Below are positions 7,775-15,146 of a DNA stretch of 64,000 nt, piece by piece. A program made the translations under genes and the position numbers. This stretch comes from Sphingomonas faeni (lineage in GTDB: Bacteria > Pseudomonadota > Alphaproteobacteria > Sphingomonadales > Sphingomonadaceae). Numbering within the stretch: position 1 is the first letter of the stretch; every line of letters begins with the position of its first letter. Under the pieces are notes generated by a model. It was given only the letters and a program-made list of their open reading frames with translations, was not told the origin of the DNA and did not search any database. The stretch covers positions 186,001 to 250,000 of the forward strand of contig NZ_JALPNF010000005.1 in assembly GCF_023195535.1 (NCBI RefSeq). The letters are read 5' to 3'.

Positions 7775-8563
7775 TCAGATGTTCTGGTTGACGTATTTGA
7801 GCATGTCGTCGGTCGCCGAGATCATCTTCGAATTGACCTCGTACGCGCGCTGCGTCTCGATCATGTCGACGAGTTCCTCGACGACGTTGACGTTCGACGC
7901 TTCGAGCATGCCCTGCTTGATGTTGCCGCGGCCGTCCTGCCCGGCGATGCCGACATTGGCCGCGCCGCTGGCCGCGGTCTCGACGAGGTAGTTGTCGCCG
8001 GTCGCCTGGAGCCCTGCACCGTTCGGGAAGCTGGCGACCTGGATCTGGCCGATCTGCGTCGCCTCGGTCTGGCCGGGCACGGTCGCCGACACGGTACCGT
8101 CCGAACCGATCGTGATCGCGGTCGTGCCCTCGGGCACGGTGATGCCGGGTTGCAGCTGATAGCCCTCGCTGGTGACCAGCAGGCCTTCCGCCGAGCGCGA
8201 GAAATTGCCGGCGCGGGTATAGCCGAGCGTGCCGCCGGGCATCTGCACCTGGAAATAGCCGTCGCCGTCGAGCGCGAGATCGAGGCTGTTGCCGGTCGTC
8301 TGCATCGCGCCCTGCGTGTCGATCCGCGCCGTGCCCTGGAGCCGGACGCCGGTGCCGAGGTTGAGCCCGGTCGCGTATTTGGTCTCCGCGGTGCTCTGCG
8401 TACCGGGCGTCGTGACGACCTGATAGGCGAGCGCCTCGAACGCCGCACGGTCCTTCTTGAAGCCCGTCGTGTTCACGTTGGCAAGGTTGTTCGAGATGAC
8501 GCGCATGCGGGTATCCTGGGCGTCGAGCCCGGTACGCGCGATATGCATGGCTGCGGATGACAT
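7775..8563 (-). CDS. flgG: Flagellar distal rod protein FlgG
   Basis: FlgG makes the distal rod. The protein is 262 residues, the standard size. It opens with the axial-protein motif NNLANVNTTGFKKDR, has the internal LALDGDGYFQVQ block, and closes with VEELVDMIETQRAYEVNSKM and a LKYVNQ tail. The adjacent flgF gives a shorter, less conserved protein, which together with order distinguishes the two. It sits in the flgBCDEFGHI run with 13-14 base gaps on each side. Confidence 0.96.
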   Translation of the reverse strand: MSSAAMHIARTGLDAQDTRMRVISNNLANVNTTGFKKDRAAFEALAYQVVTTPGTQSTAETKYATGLNLGTGVRLQGTARIDTQGAMQTTGNSLDLALDGDGYFQVQMPGGTLGYTRAGNFSRSAEGLLVTSEGYQLQPGITVPEGTTAITIGSDGTVSATVPGQTEATQIGQIQVASFPNGAGLQATGDNYLVETAASGAANVGIAGQDGRGNIKQGMLEASNVNVVEELVDMIETQRAYEVNSKMISATDDMLKYVNQNI

Positions 8564-8576
8564 TCGTCGGTTCCTT

Positions 8577-9329
8577 CTAGCTCGGCAGGCGCATCAGCGA
8601 TGCACCGCTTTCATCCATGTCCTTGGCGGACTTCAACATGTTGGCCTGGACTTCGTAACTGCGCTGGTTCTCGATCATGTCGACCAGCGCCTGCGTCATG
8701 TTGACGTTCGATCCCTCGATCGCGCCGCCCTGCACCTTCGCATCGAGATCCTCGGGCAGCGTCCCCCCGCCCTTCACGCGCAGCAGGTTGTCGAGACCCT
8801 TGACGGTGTCCGACCCCTTGGTGTCGGCGAGCTTGAGCTTGTCGATCACCTGCGGGTTCTGCGCGTCGCCGCCCTGCGGGATGATCGAGATCGTCCCGTC
8901 GGCGGAGATCGACAGCGACTGGTAGGGCGGCAGGGTGATCGGCCCCCCCGAGCCGATCACCGGGTGCCCGTCGCCGGTCTGGAGCACGCCCGACGGCGCA
9001 ACCTCCAGATCGCCACGGCGGGTATAGGCTTCCGAACCGTCCGACGCCTGCACCGCCAGCCACGCGGTGGTGCCGGTGATCGCGACGTCGAGCGGACGCC
9101 CGGTCAGCTGGATCGCACCCGGCGCACGATCGGCGTCGGTGACCTCTTCCGAGGTCGGCGCGCGCGCCTCGATCGTAGTGCCGTCGCCCTTCAGGTCGAG
9201 CCGGTCGAACACCACGCGGTCGGCGCGAAAACCGGTCGTCGACGCGTTCGCCATATTGTTGGCGATCGCCGCCTGCGCCGCCATGTGCGCGCGCAGGCCC
9301 GTCGCCGCGGTGTAGACCAGCTTGTCCAT
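8577..9329 (-). CDS. flgF: Flagellar proximal rod protein FlgF
   Basis: FlgF is a proximal rod component. The 250-residue protein has the rod N-terminal motif (NNMANASTTGFRADRVVFD), a central ITLPPYQSLSISADGTISI block, and the C-terminal helix MTQALVDMIENQRSYEVQAN. It lies 26 bases after flgE and 13 before flgG, the classical order. Confidence 0.94.
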   Translation of the reverse strand: MDKLVYTAATGLRAHMAAQAAIANNMANASTTGFRADRVVFDRLDLKGDGTTIEARAPTSEEVTDADRAPGAIQLTGRPLDVAITGTTAWLAVQASDGSEAYTRRGDLEVAPSGVLQTGDGHPVIGSGGPITLPPYQSLSISADGTISIIPQGGDAQNPQVIDKLKLADTKGSDTVKGLDNLLRVKGGGTLPEDLDAKVQGGAIEGSNVNMTQALVDMIENQRSYEVQANMLKSAKDMDESGASLMRLPS

Positions 9330-9355
9330 TCAGGTTCCCCCCGCCCCGCTATCGA

Positions 9356-10627
9356 TCAGCTGCGGATGTTGAAGATGGTCTGCGAGATCTGGCTGGCGGT
9401 ATCCAGGGCCTTCGAATTCGCCTGGAAATTGCGCTGTGCCGCGATCAGGCTGACCAGTTCCTCGGTGATGTCGACGTTCGACCGCTCGATCGTGCCCGAC
9501 ATCAGGTTGCCGAACCCGTTCGAGCCCGCCTCGCCGAGCTTCGCCTCGCCCGACACGCCGGTCGACGACCAATAGCTGTTGCCGAGCTGGCGCAGGCCCT
9601 CGGGATTGGAGAAGTTGGCGAGCATCACCTGGCCGAGCGCCTGCGTGTCGCCGTTCGAGAAGCTCGCCTTGACGATGCCCTTCTCGTCGATCGTCACGCC
9701 CTGGATCTGGCCGACCGCCTTGCCGTCCTGCGTCCGCGAGTTCACCGCAAACGCGCTCGCCTTCTGCGTGGTCGCGTCGCCGCCGAAGCTGAAGGAGATC
9801 TGCTGCGGGGTCGCCGAACCGGCCGTGGTGAACTCGTCATACGCGATCGGTGCGGTCGGGTCGGTCAGCTTGCCGGTTCCGTCGAACGTCATCGTCGCCC
9901 CCGCGACGCCGCCGCTCAACAGTTCCTGGTCGCCGACGAAGCTGTGGACTTCCCACGTGCTCGGCGTGGTCGCGTCGGTCGATACCGAGGTGCGCTTGAA
10001 ATAATTGGTCAGCGTCATCGCGTTGCCCGACGCGTCGTAGACGGTGGTCTGCGCCGACTGGTTGTAGCTCGACGGATCGAAGCGATCGAACGTGGCCGTG
10101 GTCGGCACTTTCGAGCTGGCGTTGAGGTTGACGCCCAGCGTGACCGCCTTGGTCGGTGCCGCCGTGCCGCTCGTCTCGGGCAGCTGCAGGCTGATCGCCG
10201 ACTGGAGCCCGGTGGCGACGACGCTGCCCGATCCGTCGACCGGATAGACCTGGAGGTGGCTGCCGTTCGAATCGACGACGAAGCGGTCCGCATCGACCAG
10301 AAAGCCGCCGTTGCGCGTGAAGCTGACCTGCGACGAGCCGGTCTCGGGCTTCACCACGAAGAAGCCGTCGCCCGATACGGCGAGATCGAGCGCGTTCGCC
10401 GACTGGATCAGATTGCCTTGCGCGAACTGCTGGCGGTTACCCTTGACCATCACGCCCGAGCCGACCTGCTGCGACGGCGCGACCGACACGCTGGAGGCGA
10501 TCACGTCGGCGAAATCGGTGCGGCTCTTCTTGAAGCCGTTGGTCGAGACGTTCGCCAGATTGTGCGAGATCGTCGACATCTCGGTCTGCGATGCCTGGAG
10601 GCCGGAAAGCGAAGTGTAGAAGGACAT
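9356..10627 (-). CDS. flgE: Flagellar hook protein FlgE
   Basis: FlgE polymerises into the hook. The protein has 423 residues and the hook N-terminus (MSFYTSLSGLQASQTEMSTI, then SHNLANVSTNGFKKSR). The AVSGDGFFVV block is present, and the C-terminus is NVDITEELVSLIAAQRNFQA with NSKALDTASQ. The length is near the 402 residues of Salmonella FlgE. It lies 30 bases downstream of flgD, its capping protein. Confidence 0.96.
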   Translation of the reverse strand: MSFYTSLSGLQASQTEMSTISHNLANVSTNGFKKSRTDFADVIASSVSVAPSQQVGSGVMVKGNRQQFAQGNLIQSANALDLAVSGDGFFVVKPETGSSQVSFTRNGGFLVDADRFVVDSNGSHLQVYPVDGSGSVVATGLQSAISLQLPETSGTAAPTKAVTLGVNLNASSKVPTTATFDRFDPSSYNQSAQTTVYDASGNAMTLTNYFKRTSVSTDATTPSTWEVHSFVGDQELLSGGVAGATMTFDGTGKLTDPTAPIAYDEFTTAGSATPQQISFSFGGDATTQKASAFAVNSRTQDGKAVGQIQGVTIDEKGIVKASFSNGDTQALGQVMLANFSNPEGLRQLGNSYWSSTGVSGEAKLGEAGSNGFGNLMSGTIERSNVDITEELVSLIAAQRNFQANSKALDTASQISQTIFNIRS

Positions 10628-10657
10628 GCGTTTAACTCCTTGAAATCGAGGGTGCGA

Positions 10658-11344
10658 TCAGCCGATCTGGCGGACTGCGCTGACCGGCACTTCGCCGATC
10701 CCGGGAAGGATGAGGATGGTGGTACCGGTGGTGGTCGAGACCGACTGGACGGGTGCCCAGACCAGCCCCGTCGCGGCCACCGCGGTGCCGTTGTTCTGGG
10801 CGTTGATGCTGACCGTGAACGGGCCGCTGCCGGCGTCCGCACCGGTCGAATCCTTGCCGTCCCAGTCGTAGCCGACGGTGCCCTTGGCCTGCGCGCCGAG
10901 CGGCATGGTCTTCAGCGCGACGCCGTTCATATCGCTGATCGTGACGTTGACGCCGGTCGCGGCACCCGCCAGTTCGACCGAACCCGCGATCCCGCCACCG
11001 GTACGCCCGTACGCGGTGCTGCCCTCGGTCAGGACGGTCTTGCCGACATACCCCATCGCATCGCTGGCGCTGGTCGCGCCGAGCTTGTCGGAGATCGCCT
11101 TCATCGTCGTGTTCATCTCGGAGATGCCGGCGAGCGAAGAGAACTGCGCCATCTGGGCGACCATCTGGGTGTTGTCGACCGGGTTGAACGGATCCTGGTT
11201 CTGCATCTGCGCGGTCATCAGCTTCAGGAAGTCGTTCTGGTTGAGCGTGCCCGACTCGGCGGCCGTCGTGGTCTTCGGCGCGGCCGCGGTCGAAGAGCGC
11301 GTGATGCCGATGTTGGACAGCGTGGTATCGAAGGAGGATGCCAT
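10658..11344 (-). CDS. flgD: Flagellar hook cap / assembly protein FlgD
   Basis: FlgD caps the growing hook and is not kept in the finished structure. The 228-residue protein has the diagnostic N-terminal motif NQNDFLKLMTAQMQNQDPFN followed by PVDNTQMVAQMAQFSSLAG. A beta-rich C-terminal half (KGTVGYDWDGKDSTGADAG) has the usual FlgD Ig/tudor-like character. It lies two bases after flgC in the operon. Confidence 0.94.
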   Translation of the reverse strand: MASSFDTTLSNIGITRSSTAAAPKTTTAAESGTLNQNDFLKLMTAQMQNQDPFNPVDNTQMVAQMAQFSSLAGISEMNTTMKAISDKLGATSASDAMGYVGKTVLTEGSTAYGRTGGGIAGSVELAGAATGVNVTISDMNGVALKTMPLGAQAKGTVGYDWDGKDSTGADAGSGPFTVSINAQNNGTAVAATGLVWAPVQSVSTTTGTTILILPGIGEVPVSAVRQIG

Positions 11345-11346
11345 GA

Positions 11347-11757
11347 TCAGCGACCTAGCTTGAGGGTATCGATGATGAGCGACTTGGCCGTGTTCATCAC
11401 TTCGATGTTGTTCTGGTAGCTGCGGGCGGTCTCCATCATGTCGACCATCTCGCGGGTTTCATCGACCGCCGCCTCGAAGATGTTGCCATCCTTGTCGGCC
11501 ATCGGATTGTCGGGATCGTAGCGCTTGGTCGGCGCTTCGCCGGCGGTGACGACGCGCTCGACGTCGACCGTCGACATGCCGCTGGCCGCATCGAAGCTGG
11601 TGCGAAAGACCGGCTTCATCGTCTTGTACGCGGCCTCCGCGGACCCGGCGGTGCCGCCGGCATTGGCGAGGTTCGACGCGGTCGTGTTCATCCGGACGAG
11701 CTGCGCGGACATCGCGCGGCCGGCGACCTGAAAGATCGTCATGGGCTGGTTGGACAT
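11347..11757 (-). CDS. flgC: Flagellar proximal rod protein FlgC
   Basis: This 136-residue axial protein has NTTASNLANAGGTAGSAEAA at the N-terminus and the C-terminal helix VDMMETARSYQNNIEVMNTA KSLI. The DPDNPMADKDGNI block in the middle is the FlgC signature. It starts one base after the flgB stop, so the two rod proteins are probably translationally linked. Confidence 0.94.
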   Translation of the reverse strand: MSNQPMTIFQVAGRAMSAQLVRMNTTASNLANAGGTAGSAEAAYKTMKPVFRTSFDAASGMSTVDVERVVTAGEAPTKRYDPDNPMADKDGNIFEAAVDETREMVDMMETARSYQNNIEVMNTAKSLIIDTLKLGR

Positions 11758-11758
11758 C

Positions 11759-12097
11759 TTATTCCCCCTTCAGCGCGCGGGTGATCTGGCCGATCCGCCC
11801 GTTCAGGAACGACAGCGTCGTCTGATACTGGACGGCGTTCTCGGCGAACGCGGTCTGCTCCTGGCTCAGCTCGACGGTGTTGCCGTCCATCGAGGTCTGC
11901 GTCGGAATGCGGTATTTGGTTGCCGCATCGGTGCCGCCATCGTGCTCGACCGCGGCGAGCGCCGCCTGGAAATCGATGTCGCGCGCCTTGAAACCGGGCG
12001 TCGACGCGTTGGCGATGTTCGACGCCAGCACACCCATGCGCTGCGAGCGCACCTCGAGTGCCGCCCCATGAACTCCGAAAAGCGTGTCGCCTGACAC
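11759..12097 (-). CDS. flgB: Flagellar proximal rod protein FlgB
   Basis: FlgB is a proximal rod subunit and the first gene of the leftward flagellar operon. The GTG at 12097 is chosen over the upstream in-frame starts. It has AGGAG eight bases before it, yields the conserved beginning GDTLFGVHGAALEVRSQRMG, and lies downstream of the sigma-54 promoter, whose start point would leave the upstream codons untranscribed. The 112-residue product contains ASNIANASTPGFKARDIDFQ and ends with the usual short helix. Confidence 0.93.
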   Translation of the reverse strand: MSGDTLFGVHGAALEVRSQRMGVLASNIANASTPGFKARDIDFQAALAAVEHDGGTDAATKYRIPTQTSMDGNTVELSQEQTAFAENAVQYQTTLSFLNGRIGQITRALKGE

Positions 12098-12137
12098 AAG
12101 CCCGTCTCCTGGCGCACCAATTGCGCAACCGGACATA

Positions 12138-12153
12138 AGCAATGGCCGTGCCA
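12138..12153 (-). promoter_or_regulatory. Sigma-54 promoter of the flgB operon
   Basis: On the minus strand this reads TGGCACG-N4-TTGCT, an exact fit to the RpoN -24/-12 consensus with GG and GC ten bases apart. The predicted transcript start lies about 30 bases before the flgB GTG. It would drive flgBCDEFGHIJKL and perhaps motAB. Confidence 0.9.
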
Positions 12154-12322
12154 GTTTTGGCGGTTAGGGTGGCGGATGGCGTTTTGCCGGGTGGCGGCAA
12201 GGGGGCGGCAGGGCGAACGGCAAGCGGTTGCCGGTGTTGCAGGGGTGAGCGGCAAGTACGTTGCCGGTTAAATCGTCAAGGGCGGCAAACCGAACTTCTG
12301 TCTCGCACTCCCACTATGTTTC

Positions 12323-12364
12323 CCCGCGAAGGCGGGGACCCAGCCTGGGCTCCCGCCTTCGCGG
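12323..12364. repeat. REP-like palindrome
   Basis: CCGCGAAGGCGGG (12324-12336) and its perfect reverse complement (12352-12364) flank CCCAGCCTGGG. The left arm alone also folds (CCCCGC-GAAG-GCGGGG). It lies in the 410-base divergent gap between flgB and the second stator pair. Confidence 0.65.
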
Positions 12365-12402
12365 CAGAACAAGGAAGCGAGGGCTGTCGCTGGCTTTCTC
12401 CG

Positions 12403-12426
12403 CCACCCCGGCCTTCGCCGGGGTGG
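12403..12426. repeat. REP-like hairpin
   Basis: CCACCCCGGC and GCCGGGGTGG form a perfect 10-bp stem with a CTTC loop. A close relative occurs at 37177-37204 after tldE, so this is a dispersed element. Confidence 0.65.
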
Positions 12427-12478
12427 TGCCGTTTCGGACGCGCTCATATCCGGCACGGTAAAGGGCGCCGCCACAATC

Positions 12479-12494
12479 CGGCACACCCCTTGCA
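12479..12494 (+). promoter_or_regulatory. Sigma-54-like promoter of motA2-motB2-flgA
   Basis: CGGCACA-N4-TTGCA matches the RpoN consensus except for the first T, with correct GG-N10-GC spacing. The predicted start point falls two to four bases before the ATG at 12508, and no Shine-Dalgarno sequence is present, so the message would be essentially leaderless. Confidence 0.6.
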
Positions 12495-12507
12495 TCGCCC
12501 CACGCAC

Positions 12508-13182
12508 ATGATCACGCTCGCCCAACTCCTCGATCCTGCAGCACTCGCCATCGTCGGTGGCGGCACGGTGCTGGCGGTCGTCCTCCGCACCCCCTTCCGC
12601 GATCTCGGTCGCGCGCTCGTTGCGGTGACGACGCTCGCCCGCGGCCGGTTCGATGCCGATCCGTTGCTCCAGCAGATCACCGCGCTCGCGCGCATCGCCA
12701 AGCGTCACGGCGTGATGGCCCTCGATCGCTCGGTCATCACCGACAGGGACGTCGCCGCGGGCATCGCCGCGATCGTCGACGGCGCCTCGGCCACCGACGT
12801 CGCGACGCTCGTCCAGCATCGCCGGCGCGCCCGCATAGAGCGCCACGTCGCCGCCGCCGACGTCTGGGCCGGCGCGGCAGAGGTCGCCCCCGCGATGGGC
12901 ATGGTCGGCACGCTGATCGGCCTCGCGCAGATGTTCGCGACGATGAGCGATCCCGGCGCGATCGGCGGCGCGATGGCGGTGGCACTGCTCGCCACGCTGT
13001 ACGGCGCACTATTCGCCAACCTGCTCTTCATGCCGATCGCCAACCGCCTGCGCGCACAAGGCCGCAACGAAGCGTTCGAACGCGCCCGGATCGAAGCGCC
13101 GCTCGTGGCGCTCGCCGAACGCGAGACGCCGCGCGGATATGTCGCACCCCATCCTGCCCCAAGTCTGGCCACCGTCGCATGA
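12508..13182 (+). CDS. MotA/ExbB-type stator channel protein, second copy (3-TM form)
   Basis: This 224-residue protein resembles MotA/PomA from the second membrane segment onward. DPAALAIVGGGTVLAVVL (about 9-26) corresponds to PomA TM2, then a cytoplasmic loop, then WAGAAEVAPAMGMVGTLIGL (TM3 with the conserved Pro) and VALLATLYGALFANLLFMPI (TM4). The first MotA helix is missing, and the open frame upstream encodes no membrane segment, giving a TolQ/ExbB-like three-helix topology. It overlaps the MotB-like gene by four bases. A flagellar stator role is inferred from its partner and its place next to flgA; ExbB-like energy transduction is the alternative. Confidence 0.8.
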   Translation: MITLAQLLDPAALAIVGGGTVLAVVLRTPFRDLGRALVAVTTLARGRFDADPLLQQITALARIAKRHGVMALDRSVITDRDVAAGIAAIVDGASATDVATLVQHRRRARIERHVAAADVWAGAAEVAPAMGMVGTLIGLAQMFATMSDPGAIGGAMAVALLATLYGALFANLLFMPIANRLRAQGRNEAFERARIEAPLVALAERETPRGYVAPHPAPSLATVA

Positions 13183-13700
13183 ACGCCAGCGAATACCCCG
13201 ACGCGCCGACCGGCAAACCGCTCTGGCTGATCACGCTCGCCGACCTCGCGCTGTTGCTGGTCGGCTTCCTCGTGCTGCTGCAGGCGACCCACCATATCGG
13301 CGGAAAGGACCTCGCCAAGGGCATCCGCCAAGGCTTCGGCGCGAACGATGCGGAGCCCGCGCCGATGCCCGTCGCCGCCGCCGGTATCCTCGATTTCGCG
13401 CCCGGCTCGGCGATCCTGCCGACCACGCCCGGCGCGCTGGTCGCCTGGGCGCGCGAGGCCGCGCGGGATCCCCGCGTGATGCTCACCGTCACCGGCTCGA
13501 CCGACGGCACGCCCGCCGATATCGACCGCGTGACCGGTAGCGCCGCGATCCTCGCCGCCGACCGTGCGCGTACCGTCGCCGCCGCGCTCGCCGCGGTCGC
13601 ACCGGCGCGGGTCGCGATCGTCACCGCCACCAAACCCGGCCGCCGCGCCGCCATCGTCTCCGTCGCCTTTGTCGGCGAACCGCTTAGGACAACCCCATGA
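13179..13700 (+). CDS. Short MotB-like / OmpA-domain stator protein
   Basis: The 173-residue protein has one N-terminal membrane helix, KPLWLITLADLALLLVGFLV (about 13-32). The Asp at residue 22 is in the position of the MotB/PomB ion-binding residue. The periplasmic part is a small OmpA-like fold (GILDFAPGSAILP, TVTGSTDG, AADRARTVAAALAAV) with a weak peptidoglycan-binding signature. It is roughly half the length of the MotB at 1199-2101 and has almost no linker. The start overlaps the preceding channel gene, and its end overlaps flgA, so the three are coupled. Confidence 0.78.
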   Translation: MNASEYPDAPTGKPLWLITLADLALLLVGFLVLLQATHHIGGKDLAKGIRQGFGANDAEPAPMPVAAAGILDFAPGSAILPTTPGALVAWAREAARDPRVMLTVTGSTDGTPADIDRVTGSAAILAADRARTVAAALAAVAPARVAIVTATKPGRRAAIVSVAFVGEPLRTTP

Positions 13701-14191
13701 TCCTCCCGCTCCTGCTCGTCGCCGCCAGCTTCCAGGATACCGCCGCGCTCGATCGCTCGGTCGCCGCCTTTACCGGCCGCCCGACCGGCGCCGAGGGTGG
13801 CGCGCGCACGCCGGTCGACGCGCGACTGCGCCTCGCGACCTGTCCGACGGTGTCGCTGTCGTGGCGCACGGAGCAGCATGATGCGGTCGTCGTCTCCTGC
13901 GCCGGCCCTGCGTGGCGGATCTTCGTGCCGGTCATCCGGCCGGCGAACGCCCCCGCCGCGATCGCCGCGTCGTTCGTTCCCGTCGCCAAGGCCGCACCGG
14001 TCATCAAGCGCGGCGATCCGATCGTGATCGAGGCCGGCACCGAGGGCTTCTCGATCAGCCGCGAGGGCGTCGCGATGGGCGACGCAGCCCCCGGCGGCCG
14101 CTTCATGGTCAAGGTCGACGCGACGCGCACGCCGGTCCAGGCGATCGCCGTCGAGGCGGGCCGTGCGACGCTGCCCGGTTGGTCGAACTAG
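13697..14191 (+). CDS. flgA: Flagellar P-ring assembly chaperone FlgA
   Basis: FlgA is the periplasmic chaperone for P-ring (FlgI) assembly. The 164-residue protein starts with a short hydrophobic signal (MILPLLLVAASFQ). It then has an N-terminal domain with the two cysteines expected in FlgA (RLATCPTVSLSW, VVSCAGPAWRIFVPV) and a C-terminal SAF domain (APVIKRGDPIVIEAGTEGFS, ISREGVAMGDAAPGGRF). It is short for the family. Its ATG overlaps the MotB-like stop by four bases. The stop codon lies in a 15-base tandem duplication. Confidence 0.88.
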   Translation: MILPLLLVAASFQDTAALDRSVAAFTGRPTGAEGGARTPVDARLRLATCPTVSLSWRTEQHDAVVVSCAGPAWRIFVPVIRPANAPAAIAASFVPVAKAAPVIKRGDPIVIEAGTEGFSISREGVAMGDAAPGGRFMVKVDATRTPVQAIAVEAGRATLPGWSN

Positions 14192-14206
14192 GGTTGGTCG
14201 AACTAA
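14177..14206. repeat. 15-bp tandem duplication at the flgA stop codon
   Basis: GGTTGGTCGAACTAG is followed directly by GGTTGGTCGAACTAA. The TAG ending the first copy is the flgA stop, and the second copy carries a spare TAA in the same frame. Confidence 0.9.
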
Positions 14207-14230
14207 ATTCGGCAGACAGATTAATTTCGC

Positions 14231-14257
14231 TAAAGCTTTTCGCCATGCTGCCGTTCC
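14231..14257 (+). promoter_or_regulatory. Sigma-28 (FliA)-type promoter of flgM
   Basis: TAAAGCTT, an 11-base spacer and GCCGTTCC closely follow the enteric FliA consensus TAAAGTTT-N11-GCCGATAA, with 7 of 8 bases at -35 and the GCCG core at -10. It lies 34 bases before flgM. Confidence 0.65.
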
Positions 14258-14290
14258 TCCTGTTGTCATCGCAAACCAAAGGATGCGGAC

Positions 14291-14605
14291 ATGGTGGACT
14301 CGATCGGTGCGAAGCCGTCAGTAGCAGGAGATCGTTCCGTCGCGCGCGTCGCCGCCGCGACGCCGACGACGCCCGTTCAGACAATGGTCGTACAGAGCCC
14401 GGTACAGCCCCAGGCGCAGGCTTCGGTGCCGCCGGAGTCGATCGGACTCGCCAAGTCGATGGCATCCGCCGCGCCGGTCAATGCGTCGCGCGTCGCCGAG
14501 ATCAAGAAGGCGATCGCCAGCGGCAATTTCCCGATCCTCCCCGCGACCATCGCCGATCGGCTGATGGCGTTCCGCCTGGACTGGACTTCGAATGACAAGG
14601 CGTGA
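14291..14605 (+). CDS. flgM: Anti-sigma-28 factor FlgM
   Basis: FlgM holds FliA (sigma-28) inactive until the hook is complete, then is exported. The 104-residue product has a disordered Ala/Pro/Gln-rich N-terminal two thirds and the conserved C-terminal sigma-binding helices (SRVAEIKKAIASGNFPILPA, TIADRLMAF). A FliA-type promoter lies just upstream, making a feedback loop with fliA at 18053. The end overlaps the FlgN-like gene by 14 bases. Confidence 0.88.
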   Translation: MVDSIGAKPSVAGDRSVARVAAATPTTPVQTMVVQSPVQPQAQASVPPESIGLAKSMASAAPVNASRVAEIKKAIASGNFPILPATIADRLMAFRLDWTSNDKA

Positions 14606-14909
14606 TGCCCTGATCCGCGTGATCGACGCGCTCCACGCGGAGATCGCCGCGCTGAAATCGAACGACGTCGCCAGCCTGGAGCGCGCGACGGCGGACAAGC
14701 TCGCCGGGATCGAACAGATCGCGACGCTCGGCACCGGGCCGGCGGGCACCGAGATCCGCGAGCTGGCCGACGAGGCGAACCGGCTCAACGAGACGTGCCG
14801 GATCTACACCAATTTGATGGCGGCAAATGTCCGCCGCCGCCTGCAAACCCTGACCGGCGACGGTGCCGTTGCCGGGTATCGGCCGGGGCTGAGGGCGGCG
14901 TACGCGTAA
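14592..14909 (+). CDS. flgN: FlgN-type flagellar export chaperone
   Basis: This 105-residue protein is a predicted helical hairpin (LIRVIDALHAEIAALKSNDV, LERATADKLAGIEQIATL, then REL.DEANRLNETCRIYTNL). The pattern of FlgN, the chaperone that escorts FlgK and FlgL to the export gate, fits, as does its place directly behind flgM. Sequence conservation in this family is low, so the call leans on size, helicity and context. A perfect inverted repeat follows it as the likely terminator. Confidence 0.75.
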   Translation: MTRRDALIRVIDALHAEIAALKSNDVASLERATADKLAGIEQIATLGTGPAGTEIRELADEANRLNETCRIYTNLMAANVRRRLQTLTGDGAVAGYRPGLRAAYA

Positions 14910-14944
14910 CAGCGTGACCGCCTGACACGGCTCACAGAATGACC

Positions 14945-15024
14945 GTCACCCCAGCGAAAGCTGGGGTATCCCCGTGATAGGGCGCATCCTTGCCGCGGGA
15001 GACCCCAGCTTTCGCTGGGGTGAC
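14945..15024. repeat. Perfect 23-bp inverted repeat, likely terminator / REP pair
   Basis: The 23 bases at 14945-14967 are exactly the reverse complement of 15002-15024, and each arm also folds on itself (CCCCAGC-GAAA-GCTGGGG). It lies between flgN and the sigma-54 promoter of the next unit, so it can insulate the two operons. Confidence 0.8.
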
Positions 15025-15095
15025 GGAATTTTGGGACGGGGCTCCGAGAAAGCGCCGTATCGCCGATCTTGGGATCAGAGCCCCAAAGTCGAAAC

Positions 15096-15111
15096 TGGCA
15101 CGCCCCTTGCT
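15096..15111 (+). promoter_or_regulatory. Sigma-54 promoter of the slt-flhA-fliA operon
   Basis: TGGCACG-N4-TTGCT matches the RpoN consensus exactly. It lies 35 bases before the ATG at 15147 and is nearly identical to the flgB promoter at 12138-12153. Confidence 0.9.
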
Positions 15112-15146
15112 GAGTATCCCCTGAACCAGGGGCACCGCACACGGGC

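Noticed and set aside
12142..12507. N-terminal extension of the second MotA-like protein
   Set aside because: The frame is open, but it crosses the REP palindromes and the sigma-54-like promoter and encodes no membrane helix.
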